34,073 nucleotides of DNA from Roseateles sp. (GTDB lineage: Bacteria; Pseudomonadota; Gammaproteobacteria; Burkholderiales; Burkholderiaceae): the NCBI GenBank assembly GCA_019232985.1, contig JAFAMW010000015.1:1-34073 (forward strand), read 5' to 3'. The position numbers and the translations under genes are program-made. Shown one piece after another: positions 1 through 10,083 of this stretch. The notes under the pieces were generated by a model. It saw nothing but the letters and a program-made list of their open reading frames with translations. It did not search any database and had not been told where the DNA came from. The stretch's first letter is position 1. Each line of letters begins with the position of its first letter.

Positions 1-913
<913 letters not shown>

Positions 914-921
914 TGCCGGCC

Positions 922-1581
922 ATGACGCAAGACGAACTCAAGGCCCTCGTCGGCCAGGCCGCGCTGGCCTATGTGAAACCCGGCACCATCGTCGGCGTGG
1001 GCACCGGCTCGACGGTCGACAAGTTCATCGACGCGCTCGCCGCGAGCGGCACGCAAATCGCCGGCGCGGTGTCGAGCTCGGTGCGCTCGACCGAGCGCAT
1101 GCGGCAGCTCGGCATCAAGGTGCTCGAGGCGTCCGAGGTCGACGCGCTGCCCGTCTACATCGACGGCGCCGACGAGATCGACCACGGCGGCCACATGATC
1201 AAGGGCGGCGGCGCGGCGCTCACGCGCGAGAAGATCGTCGCCGAGCTCGCCGCGCAGTTCGTCTGCATCGCCGACGCGTCCAAGCTCGTCGACACGCTCG
1301 GCGGCTTCCCGCTGCCGGTCGAGGTGATCCCGATGGCGGCCGCGCAGATCGCGCGCCGCTTCACGGCCATGGGCGGCGACGCGCAGCTGCGCGCGGGCTG
1401 CACGACCGACAACGGCTGCGCGATCCTCGACGTGCGCGGCCTTGCCATCAAGGATCCGGCTGCGTTCGAGGCCGAGGTCAATCAATGGCCGGGCGTCGTC
1501 ACGGTCGGCGTGTTCGCGCGCAACAAGGCGGCCGTGTGCCTGCTCGGCACGCCGGAAGGCGTGCGCACGCTGACCTTCTGA
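922..1581 (+). CDS. rpiA: Ribose-5-phosphate isomerase A
   Basis: Interconverts ribose 5-phosphate and ribulose 5-phosphate in the non-oxidative pentose phosphate pathway. The 219-residue protein matches the usual RpiA length of about 219. It begins MTQDELK, as the Escherichia coli protein does, which is why ATG 922 is preferred over the in-frame ATG at 913. GVGTGST (residues 25-31) is the phosphate-binding loop. DGADEI (81-86) supplies the catalytic Asp81 and Asp84, [12 protein letters not shown] (93-104) supplies Lys94 and Glu103, and the whole active site looks intact. It lies 8 nt after the DAHP synthase gene. Co-transcription is plausible, since erythrose 4-phosphate also comes from this pathway. 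It converges on mnmC with only 16 nt between the stops. Confidence 0.96.
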   Translation: MTQDELKALVGQAALAYVKPGTIVGVGTGSTVDKFIDALAASGTQIAGAVSSSVRSTERMRQLGIKVLEASEVDALPVYIDGADEIDHGGHMIKGGGAALTREKIVAELAAQFVCIADASKLVDTLGGFPLPVEVIPMAAAQIARRFTAMGGDAQLRAGCTTDNGCAILDVRGLAIKDPAAFEAEVNQWPGVVTVGVFARNKAAVCLLGTPEGVRTLTF

Positions 1582-1597
1582 GGCGCCGCCACCCCGC

Positions 1598-3463
1598 TCA
1601 GCGCAGACAGCGTGCGGGATCGACGGCGTCGAGCAGGTCGGCCTCGACCGGGCAGGGCGCGCCCGTCAGCAGCGCGGCGACGATCTCGCCGGCGAGCGCC
1701 GCGTAGCCGATGCCGCGCGCGCCGAAGGCCGTGCACAGCGCGAGGCCGGGGCGGCGCGGAATCAGGCGCAGCTGGTCGCGCCGGCCGGCGTAGGCCGGGT
1801 CGGGCAGGCCGCCGATCAGCGGCAGGCGGTCGGGCGCGAGCAGGCGCCACGCGACGCGGCCGGCGAGCGGCGCGTCGCCGGCGTTCGCAGACGCGGGCCG
1901 GTTCGACAGCGCGCGCCATTGCGCGACGTTCGCGGCCTGGTCGGCCGCGCGCAGCGTCGCGTCGAAGTCTTCGTCGGCGTTCGTTGCGCCGCACCACAGG
2001 CCGCCGGCGCCGTCGGGGATCGCGTAGCCGCCGCCGGCGAGCGGCACGGCCGGCCCAGGCTCGGCGAGGTGGCTCAGCTGGCCGCGCTGGCGCAGCAGCG
2101 GCAGCGCGTCGGGCAGCAGCGCGACGCCCTCGTGCCCGCCCGCGAGCACGAGGACCGGCGCGGCCGCGATCGGCTGGCCGGCCGCGTCGAGCAGCTGCCA
2201 TTGCGTGCCGTCGTGGCGCGCGCTCGCGACCGCGCAGCCGTAGCGCGTCGCGGCGCCGGCGAGCAGGGCTTGGACGTACTGCGGCGGCACGAGCGCGCCG
2301 CCCTGCGGGTAGAACCAGGCCGGGTGGGCGAGCGGCAGGCCGCTGCGTGCGCCGGCCGCGGCGGCGTCAAGAGCCTGGACGAAGTCATCGGGCAGGCGCT
2401 GCGCGTCGATCAGTGCCTGCATCTCGGCGTGCGGGCGGCCGGTCTCGATGCGCAGCAGGCCAGGCTGGACGCCGGGCAGCGCGAGCTCGCGCAGGCGCGC
2501 CGCGGTGCGCAGCGCGGTCGCGCGGCTCCAGCGCGCGTGCGTCGCGTCGCCGGGGTGGACGGTCGCGTGGAACAGGCCGGCCGGGTTGCCCGAGCTCGCC
2601 TGGGCCGGGCCTGGCCGCGCGTCGACGACGAGGCAGCGCAGGCCCTCGCGCATCAGCGCGTGCGCGCAGGCCGCGCCCGCGAGGCCCGCGCCGACGACGA
2701 TCGCGTCGCGAGCGTCCGGGGCCAGTGCGGCCCGGCCCGCCGGTTTCCGCATCGTGTGGCGCGGCGCGAAGACCGCGCGCAGCACGCGGCCCTTCTGCGC
2801 GAAGCCCGGCACCTTGCCGGCGTCGAAGCCGGCCGCGCGCAGGCCGTCGAGCACGCCGGGCGCGACGCTCCAGGTCGCGGCCGTCGCGCCCGGCGCGGCG
2901 AGGCGCGCGAGGCTCTTGAACAGATAGGGGTCCCAGAGCTCGGGGTTCTTCGCGGGCGCGAAGCCGTCGAGGTAGAACGCGTCGACGTCGGCGACGAGCT
3001 GCTTGAGCCCCTCGCGCGCGTCGCCGAACGCGAGCAGCAGGCGCACGCGGCCCTGCTCGAAGTCGAGCGTGTGCAGGTTCGGCGTCAGCGGCGGCCACGC
3101 GGCGACGAGCTCGCGCGCGAGATCGGGCAGGGCCGATCCGGCGTGGGCGCGCTCGAGGTCGGCGCGGCGCAGCGGGTGCTTGTCGACGCTGACGAAGACC
3201 AGGCGCTCGCAGCGCGCGGGGTCGTCGCGCCAGGCTTGCCAGGTCGCGAGAAAGTTGTTGCCGAGGCCGAAGCCGGTCTCGAGCACGACGAAGCGCGCGC
3301 GGCCCTGCCAGCGCTGCGGCAGCCCGCTGCCGGCGAGAAACACGTGGCGCGCCTGTACGAGCGCGCCCGCGCGCGCGTGGTAGATGTCGCCGAACGCCGG
3401 GCTCGCGGGCGCGGCGGGGTCGCTGAAGTCGACGTCGGCGGGGACGATGGGCTGCGTTTTCAT
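1598..3463 (-). CDS. mnmC: Bifunctional tRNA 5-methylaminomethyl-2-thiouridine methyltransferase / FAD-dependent oxidoreductase MnmC
   Basis: Completes the wobble modification mnm5s2U34 of several tRNAs. The C-terminal FAD domain removes the carboxymethyl group of cmnm5U and the N-terminal domain methylates the resulting nm5U with S-adenosylmethionine. In the 621-residue product, the SAM-binding ETGFGLGNN is at 62-70 and the MnmD motif FYLDGFAPAKNPELW is at 163-177. A dinucleotide-binding GAGLAG starts at 258 and leads into the DAO-type oxidoreductase fold, which runs to the C-terminus and includes IGGLPDP near the end. The reading frame is open upstream to 3685, but the ATG at 3463 (MKTQPIVP) fits the family, and upstream codons would run into the AbrB gene. 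It is divergent from the AbrB/Doc pair, with 75 nt between the starts. Confidence 0.94.
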   Translation of the reverse strand: MKTQPIVPADVDFSDPAAPASPAFGDIYHARAGALVQARHVFLAGSGLPQRWQGRARFVVLETGFGLGNNFLATWQAWRDDPARCERLVFVSVDKHPLRRADLERAHAGSALPDLARELVAAWPPLTPNLHTLDFEQGRVRLLLAFGDAREGLKQLVADVDAFYLDGFAPAKNPELWDPYLFKSLARLAAPGATAATWSVAPGVLDGLRAAGFDAGKVPGFAQKGRVLRAVFAPRHTMRKPAGRAALAPDARDAIVVGAGLAGAACAHALMREGLRCLVVDARPGPAQASSGNPAGLFHATVHPGDATHARWSRATALRTAARLRELALPGVQPGLLRIETGRPHAEMQALIDAQRLPDDFVQALDAAAAGARSGLPLAHPAWFYPQGGALVPPQYVQALLAGAATRYGCAVASARHDGTQWQLLDAAGQPIAAAPVLVLAGGHEGVALLPDALPLLRQRGQLSHLAEPGPAVPLAGGGYAIPDGAGGLWCGATNADEDFDATLRAADQAANVAQWRALSNRPASANAGDAPLAGRVAWRLLAPDRLPLIGGLPDPAYAGRRDQLRLIPRRPGLALCTAFGARGIGYAALAGEIVAALLTGAPCPVEADLLDAVDPARCLR

Positions 3464-3505
3464 GAGGGTGCCGGGGCTGGTGTCCGGCGAAGGCGTGGCG
3501 CAGAA

Positions 3506-3523
3506 TATAACAATCGTTATAAC
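3506..3523. promoter_or_regulatory. AT-rich palindromic operator/promoter of the AbrB-Doc pair
   Basis: In very GC-rich surroundings this stretch reads TATAACAATCGTTATAAC. TATAAC at 3506-3511 is inverted as GTTATA at 3516-3521. GTTATAAC at 3516-3523 is itself a perfect palindrome, so three TATAAC-type half-sites overlap. It lies 16 nt before the antitoxin start and could supply the -10 element as well as the binding site for the AbrB-fold antitoxin. Autoregulation is typical of type II toxin-antitoxin operons; here it is inferred. It also lies between the divergent mnmC and AbrB starts and might affect both. Confidence 0.5.
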
Positions 3524-3538
3524 GTCTTGGAGTCCGCC

Positions 3539-3763
3539 ATGTCCGCCCTCAAGGTCACCCAGATCGGCAATTCCATCGGCCTGATCCTGACCAAGGAAGT
3601 GCTCGCCGCGCTGAAAGTGGAGAAGGGAGACGCCGTGTACTGGACGCAGACGCCCGAGGGCATCCACCTGTCGCCGTATGACCAAGCCTTCGAGGCGCAG
3701 ATGGAGGCGGCGCGCGAAGTCATGAAGCGCCGACGCAACGTGCTGCGCGAGCTCGCGAAGTGA
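3539..3763 (+). CDS. AbrB/MazE-family antitoxin
   Basis: A 74-residue protein with an N-terminal swapped-hairpin AbrB-type DNA-binding domain (KVTQIGNSIGLILTKEVLAALKV split around GNSIG at 10-14). An Arg/Lys-rich C-terminal helix (EVMKRRRNVL) is the usual position of the toxin-neutralising segment. ATG 3539 is preceded by TTGGAG, an acceptable Shine-Dalgarno. Its stop overlaps the toxin start by 4 nt (GTGA), so the two are translationally coupled. By family it should bind and neutralise the downstream Doc protein and repress the operon through the upstream palindrome. Classical Doc is paired with a Phd antitoxin, but AbrB-type partners are also found. The function is inferred from context. 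Confidence 0.88.
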   Translation: MSALKVTQIGNSIGLILTKEVLAALKVEKGDAVYWTQTPEGIHLSPYDQAFEAQMEAAREVMKRRRNVLRELAK

Positions 3764-4146
3764 CGGCCTGGGTCTGGCTCGAGGCCGCGGTCCTCGTCGC
3801 GGTCCACGAGGAGCAGCTGACCGAGCATGGCGGGCCTGCAGGCACGCGCGATGTCGGGCTGCTCGAGTCTGCGTTGGCGCGGCCGCAGCAGCGCGCGAGC
3901 TACGGCGATCCCGACGCCGCCGAACTCGCGGCCTGCTACGCGTTTGGCATCGCGCGCAACCATCCGTTCGTCGACGGCAACAAGCGCACGGCCTTCGTCG
4001 CGAGCGAGCTGTTCCTGATGCTCAACGGCCATCTGCTGACGGCCAGCGACGCGGAATGCGTGCTGGCCACGCTCGAGCTTGCGTCGGGGCAGTGGGACGA
4101 GGCCGCGTTCGCCGCCTGGCTGCGCGAGCACAGCCGGCGGTCTTGA
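3760..4146 (+). CDS. doc: Death-on-curing (Doc) family toxin, Fic fold
   Basis: A 128-residue Fic/DOC protein. The catalytic loop HPFVDGNKR is at residues 68-76 and matches the Doc-type HxFx(D/N)(A/G)NKR consensus rather than the AMP-transferring Fic motif HPFxxGNGR. Doc of phage P1 phosphorylates elongation factor EF-Tu and blocks translation; the same reaction is likely here but is inferred. The protein has about the family's usual length, and no truncation is visible. The start is GTG 3760, overlapping the antitoxin stop (GTGA). It converges on the RhlE helicase gene with 44 nt between the stops. Confidence 0.88.
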   Translation: MTAWVWLEAAVLVAVHEEQLTEHGGPAGTRDVGLLESALARPQQRASYGDPDAAELAACYAFGIARNHPFVDGNKRTAFVASELFLMLNGHLLTASDAECVLATLELASGQWDEAAFAAWLREHSRRS

Positions 4147-4190
4147 ATCGCTAGTGAGGCTTCGGCCGGACAGGGCGCCCGGCGCGCACC

Positions 4191-5708
4191 TCAGCGCTTC
4201 GGCTGCGTCAGACGCGGGCCGTTGTTGCTGCGCGGGCGGTCGCCGCCCGTGCGATCGCCGCCGCGCGACTCGCCCTGGCGCTGGCCGCCATGGCTACCGC
4301 CGCCGCCGGCGTTGCGCGGCTGGCCCTGGCCGCCGCCATTGCCGCTACCTTGGCGCGCCGCGCCGCCCTGCGGGCGACCACCGTCGCGGCGCGGTTCGCC
4401 GCCGCGGCCGCCGGCCGAGCGACCACCACCGCCGCCGCCCGGGCGGCCACCGCCACCGGAACGGCCGCCACCGCCGCCACCCGCGCCAGCCGGCGCGCGG
4501 CCGCGGCTGCCGTTCGGGTTCAGGATCATGCGGCCGAGCACGATGGGCTCGGGCTTCTCGTCGGCCGCCGGGGCGAAGCCCGCGACGACTTCCTTGGGGA
4601 TCTCGCGCTTGATCAGGCGCTCGATGTCGCGCAGGAACTGGTTCTCGTCCACGCAGACCAGGCTCACGGCCTCGCCTTCGCGGCCCGCGCGGCCGGTGCG
4701 GCCGATGCGGTGGACATAGTCCTCTGGCACGTTCGGCAGCTCGTAGTTGACGACGTGCGGCAGTTGGTCGATGTCGATGCCGCGCGCGGCGATGTCGGTC
4801 GCGACGAGGACCTGCAGCGTGCCGGCCTTGAACTCGGCCAGGGCCTTGGTGCGCGCGCCCTGGCTCTTGTTGCCGTGGATCGCCATCGCGCTGATGCCCT
4901 GCTCGTTCAGGTAGTCGGTCAGGCGGTTCGCGCCATGCTTCATGCGCGTGAACACGAGCACCTGGTGCCAGTCGCCGGCCTTGATCAGGTGGGCGAGCAG
5001 TTCTTTCTTCTTCTCGCGCGCGACCGGGTGGACCTTTTGCGCGATCGCGTCGTTGGTCTGGTTGCGGCGCGCGACCTCGATCAGCGCGGGCTGGTTCAGC
5101 AAGCGGTCGGCGAGCGCCTTGATCTCGTCGCTGAAGGTCGCCGAGAACAGCAGGTTCTGGCGCTTCGGCGGCAGCACCGCGAGGACCTTCTTGATGTCGT
5201 GGATGAAGCCCATGTCGAGCATGCGGTCGGCTTCGTCGAGCACGAGGATCTCGATCTTGCTCAGGTCCAGATGGCCCTGCTGGTGGTGGTCGAGCAGGCG
5301 GCCCGGCGTCGCGACGAGGATGTCGACGCCCGCGCGCAGCTTGTCGATCTGCGGCTGCATGCCGACGCCGCCGAACATGACCATGCTCGTCAGCGGCAGG
5401 TACTTGCCGTAGGTCTTGACCGACTCCTCGACCTGGGCGGCGAGCTCGCGGGTCGGCGTCAGCACGAGCGCGCGCACCATCGGCCGGCCGCGCGCGTTGC
5501 GCACCGGCGGGCCGCCGGCAAGGCGGTGCAGCATCGGCAGCGTGAAGCCGGCGGTCTTGCCGGTGCCCGTCTGGGCGCCGGCGAGCAGGTCGCCGCCCTG
5601 GAGCACGGCCGGGATGGCCTGGCTCTGGATCGGGGTGGGGGTGGTGTAGCCGACGTCGGCTATGGCCTTGAGAAGGGGGGCGGCGAGGCCCAGGGATTCG
5701 AACGACAT
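4191..5708 (-). CDS. rhlE: DEAD-box RNA helicase, RhlE type
   Basis: ATP-dependent RNA helicase acting on structured RNA, for example in ribosome assembly, cold adaptation or RNA decay. The 505-residue protein shows the full motif series: the Q motif region [11 protein letters not shown] (23-33), AQTGTGKT (45-52), PTRELA (85-90), TPGRLLD (134-140), DEAD (158-161), SAT (189-191), ARGIDI (308-313) and HRIGRTGR (333-340). From about residue 400 the protein becomes a low-complexity Gly/Arg/Ser-rich tail of roughly 100 residues, the kind of basic disordered extension RhlE proteins use to bind RNA. The tail coding is repetitive and could vary in length between strains. The start ATG 5708 gives MSFESLGL, typical of the family. 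A perfect TATAAT lies about 150 nt upstream, giving a long leader. Confidence 0.93.
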   Translation of the reverse strand: MSFESLGLAAPLLKAIADVGYTTPTPIQSQAIPAVLQGGDLLAGAQTGTGKTAGFTLPMLHRLAGGPPVRNARGRPMVRALVLTPTRELAAQVEESVKTYGKYLPLTSMVMFGGVGMQPQIDKLRAGVDILVATPGRLLDHHQQGHLDLSKIEILVLDEADRMLDMGFIHDIKKVLAVLPPKRQNLLFSATFSDEIKALADRLLNQPALIEVARRNQTNDAIAQKVHPVAREKKKELLAHLIKAGDWHQVLVFTRMKHGANRLTDYLNEQGISAMAIHGNKSQGARTKALAEFKAGTLQVLVATDIAARGIDIDQLPHVVNYELPNVPEDYVHRIGRTGRAGREGEAVSLVCVDENQFLRDIERLIKREIPKEVVAGFAPAADEKPEPIVLGRMILNPNGSRGRAPAGAGGGGGGRSGGGGRPGGGGGGRSAGGRGGEPRRDGGRPQGGAARQGSGNGGGQGQPRNAGGGGSHGGQRQGESRGGDRTGGDRPRSNNGPRLTQPKR

Positions 5709-5801
5709 TGAAGACTGCAGAGTGCACCGACGCTCGGATTGCAGGGCAGCGGGCGCCTTGGGCGACCACCAGTCTCATGCCTGCGCGAGCGCGGTGCCGG
5801 G

Positions 5802-5830
5802 CTTGCCAAAAAAGCAAAAACCGCGGCAAG
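5802..5830 (-). promoter_or_regulatory. Hairpin in the rhlE 5' leader
   Basis: On the minus strand CTTGCC (5830-5825) pairs with GGCAAG (5807-5802) around a T-rich loop containing runs of five and six T. The structure lies just inside the predicted transcript, about 95-120 nt before the rhlE start. It could be a regulatory leader structure or an RNase site. DEAD-box helicase genes in several bacteria have long structured leaders, so control here is plausible but unproven. Confidence 0.3.
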
Positions 5831-5852
5831 ACTGTGGCGCGGTCAGGACTCG

Positions 5853-5858
5853 ATTATA
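5853..5858 (-). promoter_or_regulatory. -10 element (TATAAT) for rhlE
   Basis: A perfect minus-strand TATAAT in very GC-rich DNA, directed at rhlE. The -35 region is weak: an A/T-rich TTAAAA about 15 nt upstream is the best candidate. Transcription from here would give a 5' leader of roughly 140 nt. The 301-nt interval 5709-6009 holds this leader and the promoter region of the divergent regulator gene; I see no additional gene in it. Confidence 0.42.
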
Positions 5859-5996
5859 GGTGCGGGCCGACGGTTTTAAGTCGGCGTTGCGATAAACAGT
5901 TCACGGAGCCAAACATGGCGTTGCCGGCTGTGAAGCGGCCGTGAATTGCCCTGATAGATGGGTGCTGATCGAGCGAACAGGGGGCCGCACAGGCCT

Positions 5997-6002
5997 TAAC
6001 TT
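5997..6002 (+). promoter_or_regulatory. Candidate -10 box (TAACTT) for the atypical response regulator, possibly leaderless
   Basis: TAACTT ends 7 nt before ATG 6010 and no Shine-Dalgarno sequence is present. Transcription would then start at or close to the A of the ATG. The same arrangement occurs before several other genes of this window. It also supports ATG 6010 over the upstream GTG at 5941. Confidence 0.3.
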
Positions 6003-6009
6003 CGCGCCC

Positions 6010-6759
6010 ATGTCCGAGATCCATGGCGCCCGCCTCGATGCCCGCAGCTGCGAGGTGCTGCTCGTCGACGCCGACTTCCAGGCGCGCGAGACGGCGCGTG
6101 CGCTGCTCGAAGCCTGGGGCCATAGGGTGCATGTCGGCACGAGCGGCGCCGAACTTGAGCGCCTGCGTCTGCCGCGCGCCGACCTCGTCCTGATCGACCC
6201 GAGCGAGCCCGGAGGCGCCGGCTGGCCCGCGCTGCGCCGGCTGCGCGCGGCCGCGCGCAGCACGCCCGTGCTCGCCGCGCTGCCCGGCGACGAACCCTTT
6301 GACCGCGTGCTCGCGCTCGAATCGGGTGCCGACGCCGTGATCGCCAAGCCGCTCGACCCGCGCGAGCTGCGCGCGCGCCTGGGCAGCCTGCTCGGGCGCG
6401 ACACCGGCGCGAACAGCCTGCAGTTCGGCCGCTGGCGCCTCGACGGCAGCGCGCGCCGCCTGTTCGGCCCCGGCGGCTTCAGCACCGGCCTGTCGGTCGC
6501 CGAGTACCGGATGCTGCGCGCCTTCCTCGAGCGCCCGCACAGCGTGCTGCTGCGCGAGGAGCTCTACGAACTCGTCGGCGACCACACTGAGCCCGAGGAG
6601 GGCTCGCGCCGCATCGACCTCGTCGTCTCGCGGCTGCGCCACAAGCTCGACGACGACGCACGCCGCCCGCGCCTGATCCATACGGTGCGCGGGCTCGGCT
6701 ACCTGTTCGATTCCGGCGCACTGGGGCAGCCGGTCATGACCAAGGACGCAGCGGTGTGA
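6010..6759 (+). CDS. OmpR/PhoB-class response regulator with a degenerate receiver
   Basis: A 249-residue regulator with an N-terminal receiver (about 14-130) and a C-terminal winged-helix DNA-binding domain (about 135-236, ending HTVRGLGYLF). Asp63 (LVLIDPSEP) sits at the phosphoacceptor position and Lys113 (IAKPLDP) is kept. However, the second residue of the acidic pair is Ala (VDAD, 19-22), and the conserved Ser/Thr after beta-4 is Leu91 (PVLAALPG). Phosphorylation-driven switching may therefore be altered or lost. No kinase gene is adjacent. It is followed 44 nt later by the EF-hand protein gene, which may be a target or a partner; that is a guess from adjacency. ATG 6010 was chosen because the receiver fold begins just after it; GTG 5941 is an alternative that would add 23 residues. 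Confidence 0.85.
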   Translation: MSEIHGARLDARSCEVLLVDADFQARETARALLEAWGHRVHVGTSGAELERLRLPRADLVLIDPSEPGGAGWPALRRLRAAARSTPVLAALPGDEPFDRVLALESGADAVIAKPLDPRELRARLGSLLGRDTGANSLQFGRWRLDGSARRLFGPGGFSTGLSVAEYRMLRAFLERPHSVLLREELYELVGDHTEPEEGSRRIDLVVSRLRHKLDDDARRPRLIHTVRGLGYLFDSGALGQPVMTKDAAV

Positions 6760-6803
6760 CCCGGCGCCGCCGCAACAAGCATTAATCCACGAAAGGACTC
6801 GTC

Positions 6804-7541
6804 ATGAACGTCAGTTCAAGTTACGCCTCACAGCTCTCGAGCATGGACTGGGCGCAGGTGCTCGGCCAGATGAGCGGCAGCAGCGGCAGCAGCAGCAGCG
6901 CGATCGGCTCGGACTTCCTCGCCATGCTCGGCGCCGACGGCGGCGACGGCTCGAGCAGCGCCAGCGCGCTCGGCACCGACGCGAGCGGCAGCAGCGCCTC
7001 GACGACCGGCAGCAGCACCGCATCGCCGATGGACTTCGACGTGCAGCGCTCGACGACCATGTTCGCCGGCCACCATGGCCACCACCACATGAAGAGCGCG
7101 AGCGACCCGGACTCGTCCGATGCCTCGAGCGATTCGAGCAGCTCGGCGGCGTCGGGCAGCGGCGGCATCGCGTCGCAGATCACCTCGATGCTCGACTCGC
7201 TCGACAGCAACGGCGACGGCTCGGTCTCGTCGACCGAGTTCGGCCTGTCGAACGCGTCGGCGGCCGAGAAGCAGCTGTTCGCGGCGATCGATACGAACGG
7301 CGACGGCACGCTGAGCTCGAGCGAGATCTCGAACTTCGCGAACGAGATGCAGACGGCGATCCAGGCGCGCGCCACGGCGAACCAGAACAACGCCATGCTC
7401 ACCCAGCTGAGCAACCAGTACCAGAACCTGCTGCAGGGCGGCTACTGGACGACGGCGTCGAGCAGCACCGGTTCGACCGGTTCGACCGGGGCGACGACGA
7501 GCGGCACGGCGGCGACCCAGAGCATCAACCTGACGGCCTGA
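6804..7541 (+). CDS. Ser-rich EF-hand calcium-binding protein
   Basis: A 245-residue protein with two canonical EF-hand loops: DSNGDGSVSSTE at 134-145 and DTNGDGTLSSSE at 163-174. Both have Asp/Asn at loop positions 1, 3 and 5, Gly at 6 and Glu at 12, so Ca2+ binding is well supported. The first 120 residues are dominated by Ser, Gly and Ala, with a His cluster at 90-95. There is no signal peptide or membrane segment. The C-terminal tail is Ser/Thr/Gly-rich. The start ATG 6804 follows AAAGGA. The function is unknown. Small EF-hand proteins of this style occur in proteobacteria, and one group (XopAW-like) has been described as type III secreted, so export without a Sec signal is possible but not shown here. 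Confidence 0.83.
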   Translation: MNVSSSYASQLSSMDWAQVLGQMSGSSGSSSSAIGSDFLAMLGADGGDGSSSASALGTDASGSSASTTGSSTASPMDFDVQRSTTMFAGHHGHHHMKSASDPDSSDASSDSSSSAASGSGGIASQITSMLDSLDSNGDGSVSSTEFGLSNASAAEKQLFAAIDTNGDGTLSSSEISNFANEMQTAIQARATANQNNAMLTQLSNQYQNLLQGGYWTTASSSTGSTGSTGATTSGTAATQSINLTA

Positions 7542-7575
7542 ATCCCCGCGCCGGAAGCTGCGACAATCGAGCGTT

Positions 7576-7602
7576 TGCGCGCGCCGGTCGATGGCGCGCG
7601 CA
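7576..7602. other. 10-bp perfect inverted repeat between the EF-hand gene and ettA
   Basis: TGCGCGCGCC at 7576-7585 is the exact reverse complement of 7593-7602, with a 7-nt loop. It lies 35 nt after the EF-hand stop and could end that transcript, but no T tract follows. It may instead be a strong GC hairpin in the ettA leader. Confidence 0.35.
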
Positions 7603-7643
7603 CCTCCTCCTTAGGCCTTTCTAGCCTTCGCAGCTAAAACACC

Positions 7644-9308
<1,665 letters not shown>

Positions 9309-9327
9309 TCGGCCAGATGCAGGAAAG

Positions 9328-9351
9328 CGGGCGCTTCGGGCGCCCGTTTTT
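9328..9351 (+). terminator. Rho-independent terminator after ettA
   Basis: CGGGCGC (9328-9334) pairs with GCGCCCG (9340-9346) around TTCGG, followed directly by TTTTT (9347-9351). The perfect 7-bp GC stem with a U tract, 19 nt after the ettA stop, is the clearest intrinsic terminator in the window. Confidence 0.88.
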
Positions 9352-9404
9352 CATGGGGTCGTCCCGGGTTTCGTGTCCCCGCTGACGGGGGGCTTTCGCG
9401 CATC

Positions 9405-9432
9405 TTTACATTCTGTCCATTGAGGGCTTACC
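9405..9432 (+). promoter_or_regulatory. Candidate regulator-binding region upstream of the Spy/CpxP-like gene
   Basis: TTTACATTCTGTCC at 9405-9418 recalls the TACATNTNGTTACA-type and GTAAA-type boxes used by RstA/CpxR-class regulators. A related GCTTACC occurs 22 nt (two helical turns) after CTTTACA. The site lies about 50-75 nt before ATG 9479 and would suit autoregulation by the downstream OmpR-class regulator. The match is by eye and imperfect. Confidence 0.25.
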
Positions 9433-9478
9433 TCGGCCCGCGAGCATGAAGACACCCGAATAGCCAAGGAGTTGTCTC

Positions 9479-9997
9479 ATGTTCAAGACGCGTCTTCAAA
9501 GGCTCGCCGCCGTCGCCGTGTTTGCCCTGGGTGCGGTCGTGGCCCAAGCCCAGCCGCCGATGCATGGCCCGCGCGGCGACGAGCATGACGGTCCGCGCAT
9601 GAAATTCGAGCACGAGCACATCGAGCGCATGCTCGACGTCGCCGATGCGAGCGACGCCCAGCGCCAGCAGATCCACGCCATCCTGATGGCCGAGCACAAG
9701 GACCTGATGGCCCAGCACGAGGAAGGCCGCCAGCTGCACGAGCAGGGCGAGGCGCTGTTCGCCGCGCCCACCGTCGACGCCCAGGCCGCCGAGGCGCTGC
9801 GCGCGAAGGGCGAGGCGCTGCACGACGCCGCGAGCAAGCGCATGCTCAAGGCGCGCCTCGACATCGCCAACGTGCTCACGCCCGAGCAGCGCACGCGCAT
9901 CGCCCATATGATGGCGCGCCAGCATGAGCGCATGGAGGCGCACATGAAGGCGATGGCCGAACACCGCCCGCCGCACCCGGCTTCGGCGCCGCAGTGA
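9479..9997 (+). CDS. Spy/CpxP-family periplasmic protein (LTxxQ motif)
   Basis: A 172-residue protein with a clear Sec signal peptide: a basic start MFKTRLQR, a hydrophobic core and an AQA cleavage site at about residue 24. The mature part is helical, rich in His, Met, Glu and Lys, and contains LTPEQRTRI, the LTxxQ signature of Spy and CpxP. Such proteins act as ATP-independent periplasmic chaperones or as inhibitors of a sensor kinase under envelope or metal stress. The gene is followed by an OmpR-class regulator and a histidine kinase, which suggests a Cpx-like circuit in which this protein is target, feedback regulator or both. A good Shine-Dalgarno (AAGGAG) precedes ATG 9479. Confidence 0.87.
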   Translation: MFKTRLQRLAAVAVFALGAVVAQAQPPMHGPRGDEHDGPRMKFEHEHIERMLDVADASDAQRQQIHAILMAEHKDLMAQHEEGRQLHEQGEALFAAPTVDAQAAEALRAKGEALHDAASKRMLKARLDIANVLTPEQRTRIAHMMARQHERMEAHMKAMAEHRPPHPASAPQ

Positions 9998-10049
9998 GCG
10001 ACGCATGACCGGAGTCACTTATGCTTCAGATCCTTCATGAGTTGACCCG

Positions 10050-10069
10050 CACCCCGGCCGCCCGGGGTG
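10050..10069 (+). other. 8-bp hairpin between the Spy-like gene and the regulator gene
   Basis: CACCCCGG (10050-10057) pairs perfectly with CCGGGGTG (10062-10069) around CCGC. It lies before the preferred regulator start (10084) but inside the frame if ATG 10021 is used. Without a T tract it is not a standard terminator. It could reduce read-through or protect the upstream mRNA, so that the periplasmic protein is made in excess over the regulator. Confidence 0.35.
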
Positions 10070-10083
10070 CCTCCACATCCGCC

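Noticed and set aside
1612..3538. Long plus-strand frames opposite mnmC
   Set aside because: High GC content gives long antisense frames with Arg/Ala-rich text; mnmC on the minus strand has full motifs over the same bases.
3760..4146. AMPylating Fic enzyme
   Set aside because: The loop ends GNKR rather than GNGR, and the protein has Doc length with an adjacent antitoxin gene, so Doc is the better call.
5941..6009. GTG 5941 as the start of the atypical response regulator
   Set aside because: The extra 23 residues precede the receiver fold without similarity, and a -10-like box lies between the two candidates.
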